A stretch of DNA of 64,000 nt from Lithospermum erythrorhizon (GCA_019722365.1 JADFUC010001389.1:1-64000), one strand, 5' to 3'; shown: positions 49,690 to 62,880, counted from the stretch's first letter. The notes: a model not told the origin generated them from the sequence alone. Translations and numbers: made by a program.

Positions 49690-52294
49690 CAACGACGGAT
49701 AACGATTAAAAATGACTTTATTTAACATCATAAATAAACAATACAACTCATTCATCTAAAGTAACTAACCAACAATACCAATGCATCAAGAGTAATAATA
49801 TAAGTACAATATCAAACTATTTGTTTTACAACACAAGACAACACACTATTTCATACAACGTAAACTTCAAGAAGATAAAAGTATGACCGCTGAAAAGTCT
49901 TCAAGCCACCATCGCCATCTCGCTGGTACGCAGCCTACTTCCTCACCCAACGATCTCTACTATCCCGCGAACAACCTAGGCACAAAACGCCCGCCCATAC
50001 GGTAAAATAAGTGAGTCGCCTAAAAAGCCGAAGGAAAGATAAACGCCACATAACTTAACCTACCTGCTCGTACGAATAAGAATAGTTTAAATCTTTCACC
50101 TATTAAAGGCTGTATACCCCAAGAGTTATATTTTATACGTTATTTACCTCAATTTAAATCTTACTCTAATGACTCTCTCCGATCAACACCGATAAAACCC
50201 ACATGTAATTACAGTCACAGCAGGGTCCTTCACAAAGCTATACCCTAGTCAATCCGACCCTAATCCTCGATTTATTACAAGCTCAACCGGTCAATCTACA
50301 ACGCCTTATACCGAAGTATAAAGTCGATAACCAACGCCTATACCGAAGTATAAAATGGAGTAAACAACGCTTCTTATACCGACGTATAAAGTCGAGTAAC
50401 AAGGCTTTATACCGACGATAAAAGTCGAGCACATAAACGCTTTATACCGACGTATGTTAATACACAACGCTCTTATACCGACGTATAAAGTTGGCGGCGT
50501 TAATAATGCCGAGTACCGGCGTATAAAGCTGGAGCATAATACTTATACCGACGAGTAAGTTGAGTAAACAACGCTCTTATACTGACGTATAAAGTTTATA
50601 AACAACGGCTTACACCGACGAGGCAAAGTTAATATACAACGCTTTATGTAGCCTACCCTACCCATAACTACATCCCGCTTTTAGTAGTCATCTCCTAATA
50701 CTCAAATCACCACAAAGATACGATAACTCTAGCCATCACCCCCTCAACAACCAACTACTTACTCCCCAACAACATTAAAGCTAATACATCTAAAATAGCA
50801 CACACACCCGTAAATCAATCACAACCGCCGATAAGGCCATATAACCTAAAAAGTGACGACACATGTATACAAAAGTGCCTACAAGTGTCATTTAAATACA
50901 AAAGTGTGTAAATTTAAGTTGGGAGTTCAAGCCATCACTTACCTCCAAAGAATCTTCAAAGGCTACGTAAACACAATCACATAACATAAATACGGATCAC
51001 ATAACGAACTACATATTCATATCACAAGTGATACGTACACCATTCACACATAATTATATTACAAAGCATACGCATACCATTCACACATAATTATATTACA
51101 AAAAGATACGTATACCATTTAAAGTAAGTACATAAGGTAATACATCGCTGTATAAGTACTCACTTACTAGCTATCACAAAGTCCTCAGAAGAACGCGACA
51201 TTTTAACGTGCCCCCCTTCCTACGGTCAAGGCCTAACAACACCCATAAAGTATACTTAGGAACTAATACCAAGAATTACTTCTAGAATAAACATTACCAA
51301 CTCTAATCGAAATGATTTCTAAACGGTCTAACATGACGGCAACTATCGAATTGAGAATCCCATCGACACAACCAAATTCCATCCTCGCTAAAATTTCATC
51401 TTATTACTTTATCAATGCAAATCAACTTATAAGTCCTTCTAGCTAATCAACAGTCCCTAATTAACAACCTGATACTCCAAAAATATCAATTATAACTCAA
51501 CTTGGAATTGGATTAATTTCTTCAACCTAACTCCTTTAATAAATTTTAAATCACCAATTTTAACATCACAACAACTACAATAAGTGTCCCAATTAAACTC
51601 CCTACTACACATTTAAAGTCTTATAAAAATAATATCACCCCAAAAAGTCACCGAAACCTAGAAAAAGCCTAACTCCGAATTCATAACATCCTCAAACGAG
51701 ATCTACATCAAGGAAATTCATCACTTTATATACATCATAAAGATCCATAACAAACCAAGATCCATCATAAAATTGAATTATGCAAAAAGTCAACTAAAAG
51801 TCAACTATGTCAAAAACCCAAGAAATATCCTTAAAAGATTTTGAACTTCCTTTACCTTAACCTCAAGAGAATGACGAGTAGAAAGATATTCTCTACCAAT
51901 GATCTTGAGTTCGAGCGACAATCAAGTTATATAAAACTAAGTTAAAATTTCAAGGGAGTGGAAAACGGATATCTCGCCAAAGCCAAGATGAGGAAGATAT
52001 TTTTGTGTTTTGGCTCGATAAGTGATGAAGCGTGATAACTTAGCCCTTTAAGTCACGGGGTAAAAACGGCATTAATGAAGTTCGCAGTTCAAATCATTTA
52101 ATCGAAGTTATCGAACGACTTAACGATCTAACTTAACCTCGAATTATCTCGGCTAATACTACTAAATTATAAATGTAATACGGCTAAAAAAAATCACAAA
52201 ATAATATATTATCGAAATTATTTATACTATCATGGACCCGCCCGCCGACCGAAAAATTTTAATTTTTTTTTTTTAACATAAAGGGGTTATTACA
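49690..52294 (-). repeat. Solo Tekay LTR within Copia element 2
   Basis: On the minus strand it starts TGTAATAACCCCTTTATG at 52294, followed by the poly-A/T stretch (52261-52274), and contains CTTATAAGTC, ATTATAACTCAACTTGGAATT and other blocks shared with 19200-19330 and 26530-26650. The hairpin array is at 50285-50650. No internal region or second LTR adjoins it, so it is a solo LTR left by recombination. Target duplication was not identifiable. Confidence 0.8.
50285..50650. repeat. Tandem hairpin array in solo Tekay LTR, about 10 units
   Basis: Units of about 36 bp built on TTATACCGACGTATAA, which pairs with itself around a CGAC/CGAA loop. This copy has more and longer units than the others and a different loop, yet the inverted stems TTATAC/GTATAA are kept in most units. 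Confidence 0.88.
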
Positions 52295-54400
52295 ATTCTA
52301 TTTTATGCTTGTTTTGTTTTTATCACTTATTTGATTAATTTTGTTCATTTAATTGATAAATATATGATGAGAATAAATCACCATGTTCTTGATTATTGAT
52401 TTACACATGTAAGCTGGCAAGTTTATGATGATGTATTATCATATTTTGTTAACATGGATTTTGTTTCATAAATTAAAAAAGTGATTCCATTTAATTGGTT
52501 TCTTTGCTTTCAAAACAGTTTTAGAAATGTGTTCATGTAAATTTTGTAAAATTACAAAATAATATTTTCGAACTCCAGATAGCACGTAGAATATCTCCAT
52601 TAAATTTCATAATTTTTGGATTTTTCTAAGTGCCTCAAAACAATTTTGATATTTCTCGACTGCTTAATTAATAATAAATATGAAAAGTTTATTTTAATGA
52701 ATCCACTGCTGGTATTTTGCTCAAGAAAATTTTGAAGTTTAAGGTGTTCGAATTTCATAAATTTTGAAAAAATTTAAAGCCTCCAAAACGTATTTACAAA
52801 ACGTAATTAAATTAAATCCGAAAAAACTCGAGTTCAATATGGTATTACTACCATAAATCAAGCCGATCGATCTCCTAAAGGAACACTTACTGGCGCCAAG
52901 TTTCAAGGTCGGACGGGCTTATTTTGGTACCAAAATGACGGCCGGATTAACGACCTACACGGCGCGTCGCGTGTCGACGGCCGACCGCCATAGCCGGGCC
53001 GTCCGAGCCCATTACGATGCTGCCGCCTCTAATTTTGAAAAACCCTAATTCCGACTTATTCCTTATTTTGGTTTCAAAATTATGGACTAGTTATATTTCT
53101 CGTTTTTTATTGATTATTCGTCATTTTAATCACCCAATTAAATTGTACTCACTCATATGACGCATACAATTAATTAATTTCTTTATATTATATCTTTTAA
53201 ATTAATTTAAAAAGTCGATATAACAATCTCACAGAATAATTTCACTACTTAATTTATTTTAGAATATATTTGTGGATAAATATTTTCTATAATATGTATA
53301 TGGTTAATCATGGTAATAATTATTAATTGACATATGATAATCGAAGTTTATATTAATTAATTTTAATATGTGTAATTACAATGATTAATTAATTTGATAT
53401 CATAAAATTACGCATTTCCAATGCCATTTAAAATATTTATTAAGTTCATTTATATGATTTAATAAAGTGCCTCTTTACTTTTGTAAAATGTGATTGAAAT
53501 GGAGGTATATGATATGGCTCATTTATTTAATTTTTCCTGGCCTCGGCGAACTGTGAATAAGTCAGAAATGACCTCCTCGAGTCATATTTTCTTGTGGTCC
53601 GTATTTATTTTTTACCCACAAGCTCGCAAGTCGCCTAAGATGGGTTATTATATAAATATTGTAACAAGTACGTATATCAAGATCATTTCACGCGCGGTAA
53701 TTAAGTGACTCGTCGATCCGTATACAAGATACAAGTACTAGATCTCTAATATTCGAGCAACATCAGAATAAAGGTCATATCGTATATCTTCACGCGCATT
53801 ACTTGTTTTATTTTTCATGCTGTATGTATCATTTATTACGTAAGGTGACGCATTTAGTAAATGAAAACAAAGAATAATAATCTCACCAATTAAAATTCTA
53901 AGCAAAAGTGATTAAGCCAATTTTAAAGTCAGGCAATCACTGTATTTAATCGGGGCAATACCGTGACGGCGGGTGTTGGCAATGTTGCATTTGAGCATGC
54001 ATAAACGGATCATGTCAGTTGATTTCCACTAACGCCGCTGGCTTTCGATTTATCAATCCAAGTAACACTTTCGTTTAATTGCATGTCAACCGATTTTCTG
54101 AGATACAAATGCTGGGTAGCATTCAGGAAGAGACGCAGCCGACATAAGAGTTATTTAGTTTTACATAATTGGTTGACAACCTACTATTATAATCGGATTC
54201 AAAAATACGCAAAGGTCGCCGCTTTGAATTTAAGTATAATAGATCTTGATACTAATATATTTCGTGAGATTCAAGTATTAGTATTTACTTTACAATTTAT
54301 TTCGTAAGTGTTTTAGCAGCATGATAAGCTATCGAGTCTATTTTATTTACTTATTCTTGTAGAATTAATATGGCTACCACTATTTACTCCTGACTCAAAG
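52295..54400 (+). mobile_element. Copia element 2 leader
   Basis: AT-rich DNA with a GC-rich pocket at about 52850-53030 and AAAAACCCTAATTCC after it. It is homologous to 6650-7645. Short open frames at 53490 and 54083 show nothing recognisable. The gag start is somewhere near its right end. Confidence 0.55.
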
Positions 54401-57400
54401 ACTTGAAAAGTGTTCGGATAACTCGAATTTTGACGGAAGTTATCTCGAAACTCGAGAACTATTCTCAAGCAGAGGATCAATACGCACGTAACAATAAGGT
54501 TCCCGCTAAACCTAATGATACGCCGCTTCTCCCATCGAAAAGTGATCCCACAAAAAGTACAAAGCCTGATTGCGGATGTCCAATGTCGACGCTGCTAATA
54601 TGGAACCTTTTGTTCCAAATTCAATATGAAAGCGCGGCAAAAGATATGACATATACCGCAACTCTCGAGGAATTATTCCTCAAAAGCGAGTTTAAACGCA
54701 GAGATACGGTTAATACTGCGTTTCGACAAAGAAATGGGAACGGATAAAGCCGCAAGCCCTCATATCATTAAAATGATTGGCTCGGGTCGACGACTCAACG
54801 CCTCGGGCACCAAAAAGATTCCAAAGAACCGGCCGTGGATCTCATCTCAAATATCTTCCGCATAAATTCTCATTATTATGAACTTTAATATGCACAAGTT
54901 CGAGTTATCTCTAAACGGTAACTGCATAAGACGATTACGATCGCCGCGATTTAACTCGTAAGCATTTAAAATCTTCTATTCTTCAAGCTTAAGTGTCCAA
55001 AAACAAAAGGTGTTAAATTCAGTTGCTAAGAAGTTTTGCCTCTGGCAAGTGCCAAGTGGTTCTAAGAATCCCAAGGTCATTTAGAAAGCGGAGGAGCTAA
55101 GGACGCACATGTTAAGTTATTATTAAGTGAAACCCCGAGTCGCTGGAAGTCGACTGGTGAAAGTTCACATGACGATAGAAGAACGGGTTCAATACCGGGC
55201 CATCCTACAAGTATGTATCTTATTGAAGTTTGTACAACTTCTAATTCCCATCAGCGCCAGACACCTGCTGGGTGTTCTCATATTTGTCGTATTATTCAGA
55301 ACTCAAGTCAAGTAAGACTCGGTGCTAGTGGGGAAACGGATTCATGCTAAAGGTCGCGCCTCAAGTAGTGAGATCCATTAGTTTAAATTTGCCTACCGGG
55401 CCTTGTTTTGAATCCTCTATCTCCTATGAGTTATGTACCGTTAAATTACAGGAATATTATTTCTATTTCTCGCTTTTGAATAACGACGTGTTTTTCATTT
55501 TCACAGATCCCGATGAATTCTAGATCACCGTGAACGGGTAAGATTCGCACCGCCTCCTTCAAAATGGTCTATAAGTTTTAGACATGATTACCCAGAAATA
55601 TAACATGTAAACTTAAAACGGAATAAGCCCAACGACTTAAACCAAACATACTTATGGCATCATGGTGACTAGGTCACATTAACGAGAACCGAATCGTTAA
55701 ACCTATGACTAAGCGAATACTCAAGGTTTCGATTATGAATCATACGACATGCTGAAGTCTTGGCTCAAAAGGACCAAAAATGCCTTCTTTCACCGCTTAA
55801 ATGAAAAGTGGCGTTGATTTATCGGGGATCATACACACCGATGTACAAAGGCCAATGAACACATTTCCGTAAAGAGGGAGGTTATAACTACTTCATTACA
55901 TTACTCGATTTAATTACAAGAGATACGGTTTTGCGTATCCATGGTACACAAACACGAGTCCTTTGTAAATTCAAGGAGTTCCAAAACAAGTAGAAAACCA
56001 ATTGAACAAGACAATAAAGATTCTTCGGTCTGGACAGAGCGGAGCATATTCGAGTCACGAGTTCAATACTCAGCCCAGAGCGCTGCATCGTTTTCACAAC
56101 TCACTCCAGGAACGCTTACAAAGATAACGGGCGCAAGTCCGAAAGGAGAAATCGAACTCCTTCTTGATACGGTTCGATTCCATGATGAGCCTATCCGATC
56201 TACCGCCACTGGGATATGCACTTCAAGGCTGCACTTACCTTAAAACAGATGTCCAACCAAGTCGTTGTGATAAAACTCCCCATGAACTGCGGGTTCGGGG
56301 AAGATCTCAAGTTGGGTTTTCTCAAGACTAAATGTGAAGCTTATGGAAGAGATTAAAGATAAACTTGCTCAAACTGATAAATGCTATTTCCATAGATATC
56401 CATGGGAAAACAATATTACTCTTACCCGAAGCAGAGAATAAAATCTCTCTATCATAGTAATGTGAGCATTCCTTGAAAAGGAATATTTGTCCGTAGACTA
56501 GAAGTAAATCAAAAGTTCATCTCTACGAAGCTCAAGTCGATTTAAGCCAATGTTGATGCATCATCTAATGCAGGCATCCGATAGTCACCACAAGACTGAA
56601 CCTTCTTTCAAAGAAGTACATCTGCCTTCGATCCACGTAGAAATCGCAGTTAAATCCAACCTTAGAGAGATCCAATAGCCACCGGTAGTCACCGGTACCG
56701 TGAAGCTTCATCATTGAAAGTGACGCAGCCCACTTCTTACAAAAAGAATCAAATTTAATGCTAAAGGACGCCGACAAACGGAAAATACTATGCACCGAGA
56801 TGGATTCTATGTACCAAAACGAGGTTTCGTCCTTGTTAGATTTAATTAAACGGGCTCGCCCCTATCAATGTAAATGGGTATTTAAGAAGAAACATGATAA
56901 AGAAGGAAACGCTGATGTTTTCAAAGCCTGGGGACTCAGAAATGAAGTTGCTTCAAACAAAGTTCTCAATGGAGCGACTCATGACGAAACTTTACTCACC
57001 ATACATGCTTAAATCCATCCTGATAATCTTAGCTATCAGCCGCATTTCATGACTAAGGGAAACATGGCAAATGGACGTAAAGACCGCCTCGAATGGAAAT
57101 TGTAGTGAAGACGCTGCATAATGGCACAACCCCTCTAGGCTTTATGCATGAAGAATCCCAAGAAGCGTACGCAGTTGCAAAAGTCCATTTATGGTCTTAA
57201 GCAAGATCCCTAGTTGAATCTACGCTTTGATTTAATCAATCAAAGAGTTTGGTTTCATCAAGAACGGCTAAGAATCTTTTATGTATACAAGAAGGTAAAG
57301 CTGGAGTTATGTATCATCTTAGTCCCGTATGTCGAAGCGACATACTTATCATTGGAAACAACGAAGTTACCAAACTTAGCCGCTGATCGATGCGCAAATG

Positions 57401-59106
57401 TTTCAACGGCGACTTAGGCGAAGTACAATATATACTTGGAATAAAGATCCACCGAGATCGAGCCAGAGGTCGATTGGACTTTGTCGACACTTACGTGAAT
57501 AAGGTAATCGCAAAGGTTCAATACTTTAGTAATTCCAAGAAGGGTAATCTCCCCACGAGCATTTGAGTTCAACTCGCCAGGAAAGATGTCATTCCCACTA
57601 CTAGCGCCGGTATTTACCGGTAACGGGCGACATACCTTATGCTTCTCGGCTATAGGATCCATCATATGCCATGTCGCCAGCACTAGCACTGGCTGCTGCC
57701 ACTAAGAATTTGTATACTCAAGCTAATCCAGGAAAGCCACTAGATCAGACAAGGCACTCTCATATCCGAGGAGTAACTAAGATGCTTTCTTGGTATATGA
57801 AGCGGGACATGACAGGGTACACCGACGCCACAACCCGATGCAGACGACTATCGCTCCAGCCTAGGTATGTATTTTGTCTCAACGGTGGGAGCAGCATTCT
57901 CGGGAGGAGTTCCGGGGCCGTAGGCACCGTCAGCGATTCTATCACGTAATCTCGAGTACATCGCAACATCTCGGCTCGCTAAAGAAGCATCAAACGTTGA
58001 TAAAGAAGTTCGTGACTCTGCTGCACTAAAGACAGGACCAAAGTGGAGTCATTTTAGACAATATCGTGGGCAATAGCTCAAGCCAGAACTCCCCGGCACA
58101 TCACAAGTCCAAGCACGTAAAGTGTCACCGACAGAGCATGCCGATGGAGGCAAGTATGTCAAAGCATGTAAAGTAGAACAGAAAAGCCAACTGCCGACTT
58201 TACTAAACCACTCAGCCAAAGTGTTAATGATTTAGCACGCAAATGTAACATAGTCTTAGATAGACGTCAGAAATGCGTTAGGTTGCCGGGGAGTAAGATG
58301 TATCTATTGTGTTACGTGAACAAATATTTGTAAATATTATTGCTTCTTATATTTTTAATATATTTGTTTTGCTATGTCTATATGTTTAAATTTACATAAT
58401 ATACACGTAGTTGTATTCCTCATTTAGAAAGTAAAAGGTTAAATCCCTTAAGTTACTCTTATGTTTTCTGCAGAGGCATGAACCTAATTACACCTCCTTC
58501 AAGCCTAAACACAGATGCCCAAAAAGCGCCTCGGGTCGATGCCGATAGTTGTGGGCGACAAGTATCATATGACTAACATGGTGTTTTGATTGCTGATCAA
58601 GATTGATCACGTGCTAGCCTCAAGCAGGACTAGATTAATACCGGCCGCCGGTCCAAAGCGACCTGTGAGCCCTGTACGACCGAAACGAATTCAAGGGAAG
58701 ATATGTGTATATCTCGCCCTATGACATTTGTTTAGAATTCTTAGGTTCACAATTCTTAGACTCACGATATATGACTATCTCAGGTTATAGCTGCTCAGAC
58801 TTTGACCTTTGGCGACCAAGTCATCCCAAGCTTTTATCATAATGGCATATGCCGGGCCGCTACAGCCAGCCGTAGGAAGGAGCAGATGTCGAGTATATCG
58901 AGGGATTTGTCCGCCTCGATATAAGGTGAATATCTCGCCTCTCGCTACGCTGGTACCGATTGGTTTAAGCGGGACGCCATAAATGCTTATTCGCTCATAC
59001 TCGAGCATGCAAAGTCGAGGGCGCGCCACACTTCTATGGTTACTTTACTCGTAGATCACGGTGAGATAAAGGAATCGTAAGATAATCGCCCGGCGGCGTG
59101 CTGGAG
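54400..59106 (+). pseudogene. Copia element 2 gag-pol remnant
   Basis: Gag-like DNA to about 55130; protease remnant near 55200-55320 (C.SHIC still readable); integrase remnant at 55940-56350 (ENQ then ILRS and ERRNRTLLDTVR in shifting frames); RT at 56740-57260 (E-M-D-S-M-Y-Q-N-E-V, then C-K-W-V-F-K-K-K and GNADVFKA); RNase H at about 57690-58290 (MKRDMTGYTDATTR, YVFCLNGG; SHFR region). Aligns with 1-4238. The longest single frame is 114 codons. Non-functional. Confidence 0.8.
56758..57012 (+). pseudogene. Copia reverse transcriptase fragment (best preserved piece)
   Basis: An open frame of 84 codons reads ILCTEMDSMYQNEVSSLLDL, YQCKWVFKKKHDKEGNADVFKA and then DETLLTIHA. These are the front part of Copia RT, ending before the catalytic aspartates. 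The next block continues in another frame. Confidence 0.85.
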
Positions 59107-60115
59107 TTATTGGAAATCAATGAGAATTGATTCATTTATTATGCCTCGCTGCGACAATTGTGTATCAATTCATTTACTAGTCAAGCTTAAATGCGACATT
59201 TAACTTAGTGTTCAACTTAGTAATTGTATATTACTAGAAGTGCTGGTTCTCATTATAATTTGGGTTATAGTTACGAGCGCACGCCAGATCTTACTCATTA
59301 ATCGCTATAATGATAGTAATTGGTCAATTATTATTATACAACTTTACTAATATTATTTGAGCCTAGAAGGTCACACACACATACAAATGACGTTGAGTTA
59401 TATTTCATGTATGAAATTAAAGAGAACTCGTATAATCGAGAAATGCGTATTTATCAATTAAGGCGTGGTTCTACATTTTATGTGTAAAATATCGATTGAA
59501 CTAATAGAATCAATTAAATAGTTATTTAATTGGTTTGAGTATTTTAGTATTTACTAACAACTTAAAGATTATTGATATATTTCACTCATTACTATTTAAT
59601 TGGGTTAATTAAATAGTTCAATCCTTATTAAAGAACCTATTAGTTGTCTTAACGAACTAATAGAAAGCACCTAGTCAAGATAATACTTAATCTTGGTTGC
59701 TTATCGGGCTTGCTTTTAACCTAGTCTCTATATAAGCAAACTTTAGGTTTTTATGACATAAGTTTTAGAAAGCTTTTCATCAAAAAACCTAAAGTAGCCC
59801 TCGCGTAAAATTCCTCCCAAGAATTTTGGGGGTTTTTGGTTTTTGTTCATCCTTGTTTTACCAGCATAAATCGGTTCTCGATTCAACCTTCCTCGCGCTG
59901 ATCAACTGTAGATATCATACGCATTGATATTGCAATGCTGAGCTGAAGCGGAAGTCAAATTCACAAGCTGTTTTGGCTCAATTTACTCCACCGCATCAGT
60001 GATTGTCTACATATCAGAATTATATGTTTTTGTATAATAATGTAGTAGCACCCTTTAAGCATCCTCTTGAATTGTGGATTTGTATTTATATTCATATCCA
60101 TAGCATTTTCCATCA
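59107..60115 (+). repeat. Copia element 2, 3' LTR (about 1009 bp)
   Basis: It starts TTATTGGAAATCAATGAGAA (first bases altered from TGTTGG) and ends CATTTTCCATCA. It aligns with the 5' LTR and with the start of the LTR at 4239. The purine tract in front (GCTGGAG) is decayed. Confidence 0.85.
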
Positions 60116-62880
60116 ACGACACCAAGAGGGAGATCGGTCATGCTAGACTCAGATGCAGTAGATCGGCCCTTTCATCAGACGCTGTCAAATATTGCCCTAC
60201 GATTTACTTCCATTTGAGCTTTCTAATTTTGATCTTATCTGGGTGTGAATTGGTTGTGAAACATCATGCCGTGAATTGATCGCTATTAGAAATTAAGATT
60301 ACTTTCAGGTTCGTACATCAGATATCCGATTCATGGAGATGTAAAGATTTTCATTTAGTTTCAGACGCCATCGAGGCTGTGAGAAGTCTATCTCGTAGCA
60401 AGGCTGGTTCTTGGGATATGTGGTTGATTCGAAAGGTACAGGAACGTAATGTAGGACGCCATGCAAGCTGTTGTGAGAGTTCAAGGATGTCTTTCCTCGA
60501 GGACTTACCGGGCCGCTGCAGGGAGACGACTGCTATCGAGGTTATTCCCGGCACGGCACCAATTTCTTTCATTGCATCGATGGCTCCAAATGAAGGTGAA
60601 TTGCTGGACTCAAATTTGCTACGAAGTTACCGGAGAAAGGATTCATCGCATCGAGTGTGGTCTCCAGCAGGTGCACCGTTTTTTGTGAAAAGAAGGAATG
60701 TTCACGAGGCCAAGCAAGATCGACTATGCATGCTCGAATAAAGTGTGACCATTAAGAACCGATACCCATTGCCTTAATTGATGATTTGTTTGGATCACCA
60801 AGGACGCCAAGTGTTCTCGAAGATCGATTTATAAATTGCTTTTATCATCGCTGAGGATCAAAGGTGAAGATATTCAAATCCTGGCTTTTCGATCTCGCCA
60901 TGTGGGCATCACGAGTTTATAGTGATGCTATTTGACTCATTTTAACGCACCTGCGGCCTTATGGATTTTATGAACCGGTATTTCTGGAGTATTTAATTTA
61001 GCTCAGGAAGCGGTATTCAGCTGATGACATTCGAAGAGTATTCTGCAGGGGAGGAGGAAATACTGAGAGGCATTTGCATTGTCTGAGGACCTCGGTATAA
61101 CACCACCATGCCAAGTTTTCTAAATGTGAGTTCCGTTGGCGAAAGTACACCTCGGTCACAAGTATCTCCTACAGGGTATTTGTGCCGATCCACGTAAGCG
61201 GAGGCCGTGGAATAATTAGAGAAACACGAAAAGATCGAGGTTGGGAGTTTCAAGCTACCTCGTTACTATGTGAGATTCATCAAGGACTTTTCTTTGATCG
61301 CGACGCCATCACCAAAGCTGACCAGTAGTGGGTTTCTGCCATTTGGGATGCATGACATGCGAGGGACCGCTTCCTCAGGTATTAAAGAGGAAGCTACCAC
61401 GGCCCACCGTTAGCGGTATACCGGCCCTCGGTTCTCGGTGGCTGCGTGATTTATAAAGTGACGCCGCAGATAAAGGGTCAAAGCGTTTCAAGCAGAATGG
61501 AAGCGATTGCCCATGGCCTTAATAACGAGAAATCACTTAGAAGAACTATCCGACCCATGATTCGAGCTAAGAATATAGTCTTTTTAAGGGCCAGAATTGT
61601 GGAAACACTATCTCAGATGTGGGGTTAAATGCCGCATTTTTAATCGATCAGCAAGAGTTTGAAATATCTCCCGACGCAAAGATTTGAATTCTGAGGTGTA
61701 AGAGGTGATGGAGTTCATCGATTATGACTTGACTATCGAAAGTACCATCCAGAGTGCAAACGGTAGCTTGATGCCAATGAAAGTAGAAACGGGAAATCAA
61801 AAGCATCCGCAGAGATGAAACAAATTGGGAAAGCCTAATTTTGATGTCTGGTCACATTTATATATTTTTCCCATATGAAAGTTCGACCAATATGATCAAT
61901 CTTAGAATCGCAGTTGAGTTAGCATTTGCATCGCAGTTATCAAGTAGGGACGCAGAAATGGTGTCGAAAGGCATTTCACGGCCGACGGTGAGCCTCGCTG
62001 ATGGACGGCAGACGGTACCGCTGGATGCATGCAGTGAGGAGACATTCTTGGATGAGGCTCATAATACTCCCTTAAGGCATACCCGGTAAAGACAAAGATA
62101 CCGCCGTGATTCGAGGTTGACGTGACAGGCCGCGAATGCAAGCAGATCGCAGAAGTTCGCGTGGGCAAAGCGTTTGGCTCACGCTGCTGGGCGCCGAGCA
62201 TGTGCATCCCGCGGGTTCGGTTGCACTCTTCGCATCGTGATCAAAAGCGTCAATGCTGCACGGAAGCGATTGCCTATGCTTCCGACAATCGAGGAATCAC
62301 GGTAAGAAACTATCCGACTCCATGATTCGAAGCCACGGGCGATAGTTCATAATAAATTCATGTGAGACATTATCTCGTAATGGGTTAAAACGCGCATTTT
62401 TTTTTTTTTTTACCGATTACAAGAGTTTGAAAATATCTTCCGACGCAGTAGAGATTTGAATTTGAGGCGTAGGAGGTGATGGAGTTCATCGCGATTATGA
62501 CTGACTATCGAGTACCATCCAGAGCGCAAACGTAGGGAATGCATGACCGAAAGCAGTAGCGGGAAATCAAAAGGACTCCGCAGGCATTTAAATAATGGAG
62601 CTTCCATTTTCACGCCGGTACGACGGGAGATTTTCACCATACGATAGTTCACTCAAAGGTTGTGGGATCGAATCTAGAATTACAAAGCAATGGACGGTAG
62701 ACCGCAGTTATCGCAGGATGCGGTAAACGGGCCGATCAAATTTCACAAATACGAATGGAGCCTCGGTGATGAACGGCGTGACGGGTGGTACCGTGACCAG
62801 ATGAGTCGGTAAGGAGATTCTTTAGTTTGAGGCTCAAAATACTTCCTCAGAAGGCATACCCGCAAGACAAAGATAAAATG
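60116..62880 (+). pseudogene. Tekay element B pol remnant (protease, RT, RNase H)
   Basis: Protease tail at 60190-60290 (LSFLILILSG, then KHHAVN); RT front at 60440-60720 (VRVQGCLSS region; EVIPGTAPIS and SMAPNEGEL; APFFVKRRN); VTIKNRYPLP then IDDLF at 60750-60800; RT core at 60810-61000; connection at 61020-61320 (ADPRK, then YYVRFIKDFSLIA...KLT); RNase H at 61480-61800 and again at 62245-62560; an ILDEAHNTP..HPG-like segment at 62045-62095, which is the integrase zinc-finger start. It corresponds in order to element A. Confidence 0.75.
61480..62877 (+). repeat. Tandem duplication in RNase H region, about 0.76 kb unit
   Basis: GGAAGCGATTGCC (61499) recurs at 62261. ACTATCCGAC(C/T)CCATGATTCGA, GAGGTGATGGAGTTCATCG and AGTACCATCCAGAG(T/C)GCAAACG follow in both, as does AAGGCATACCCG (near 62077 and 62851). 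Offsets are about 762-776 bp. The second copy has a 15-16 base poly-T run at about 62397-62412 where the first has five T. Confidence 0.85.

Larger units (their letters stand above)
48636..60115 (+). mobile_element. Copia (Tork-like) element 2, complete ends, dead, with solo LTR inserted
   Basis: 5' LTR 48636-49624 and 3' LTR 59107-60115 flank an internal region with gag, protease, integrase, RT and RNase H remnants in the Copia order. ATGAC (48631-48635) before it and ACGAC (60116-60120) after it form a 4/5 match of a 5 bp target duplication, and the flanks join into one Tekay gag-protease frame region. It interrupts Tekay element B. A solo Tekay LTR (49690-52294) is inserted just downstream of its 5' LTR. 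Confidence 0.85.
44753..62880 (+). mobile_element. Tekay-like Gypsy element B, 3' end missing, split by Copia
   Basis: 5' LTR 44753-47091, primer site about 47092-47106, gag remnant 47107-48635, then (after the Copia insertion) protease, RT, RNase H and an H2C2-like segment at 60116-62880. It is the same family as element A but on the + strand. The integrase core, chromodomain and 3' LTR are absent, and family B LTR sequence follows at about 62885. The loss therefore removed the 3' part of this element together with part of the host LTR. Confidence 0.8.
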
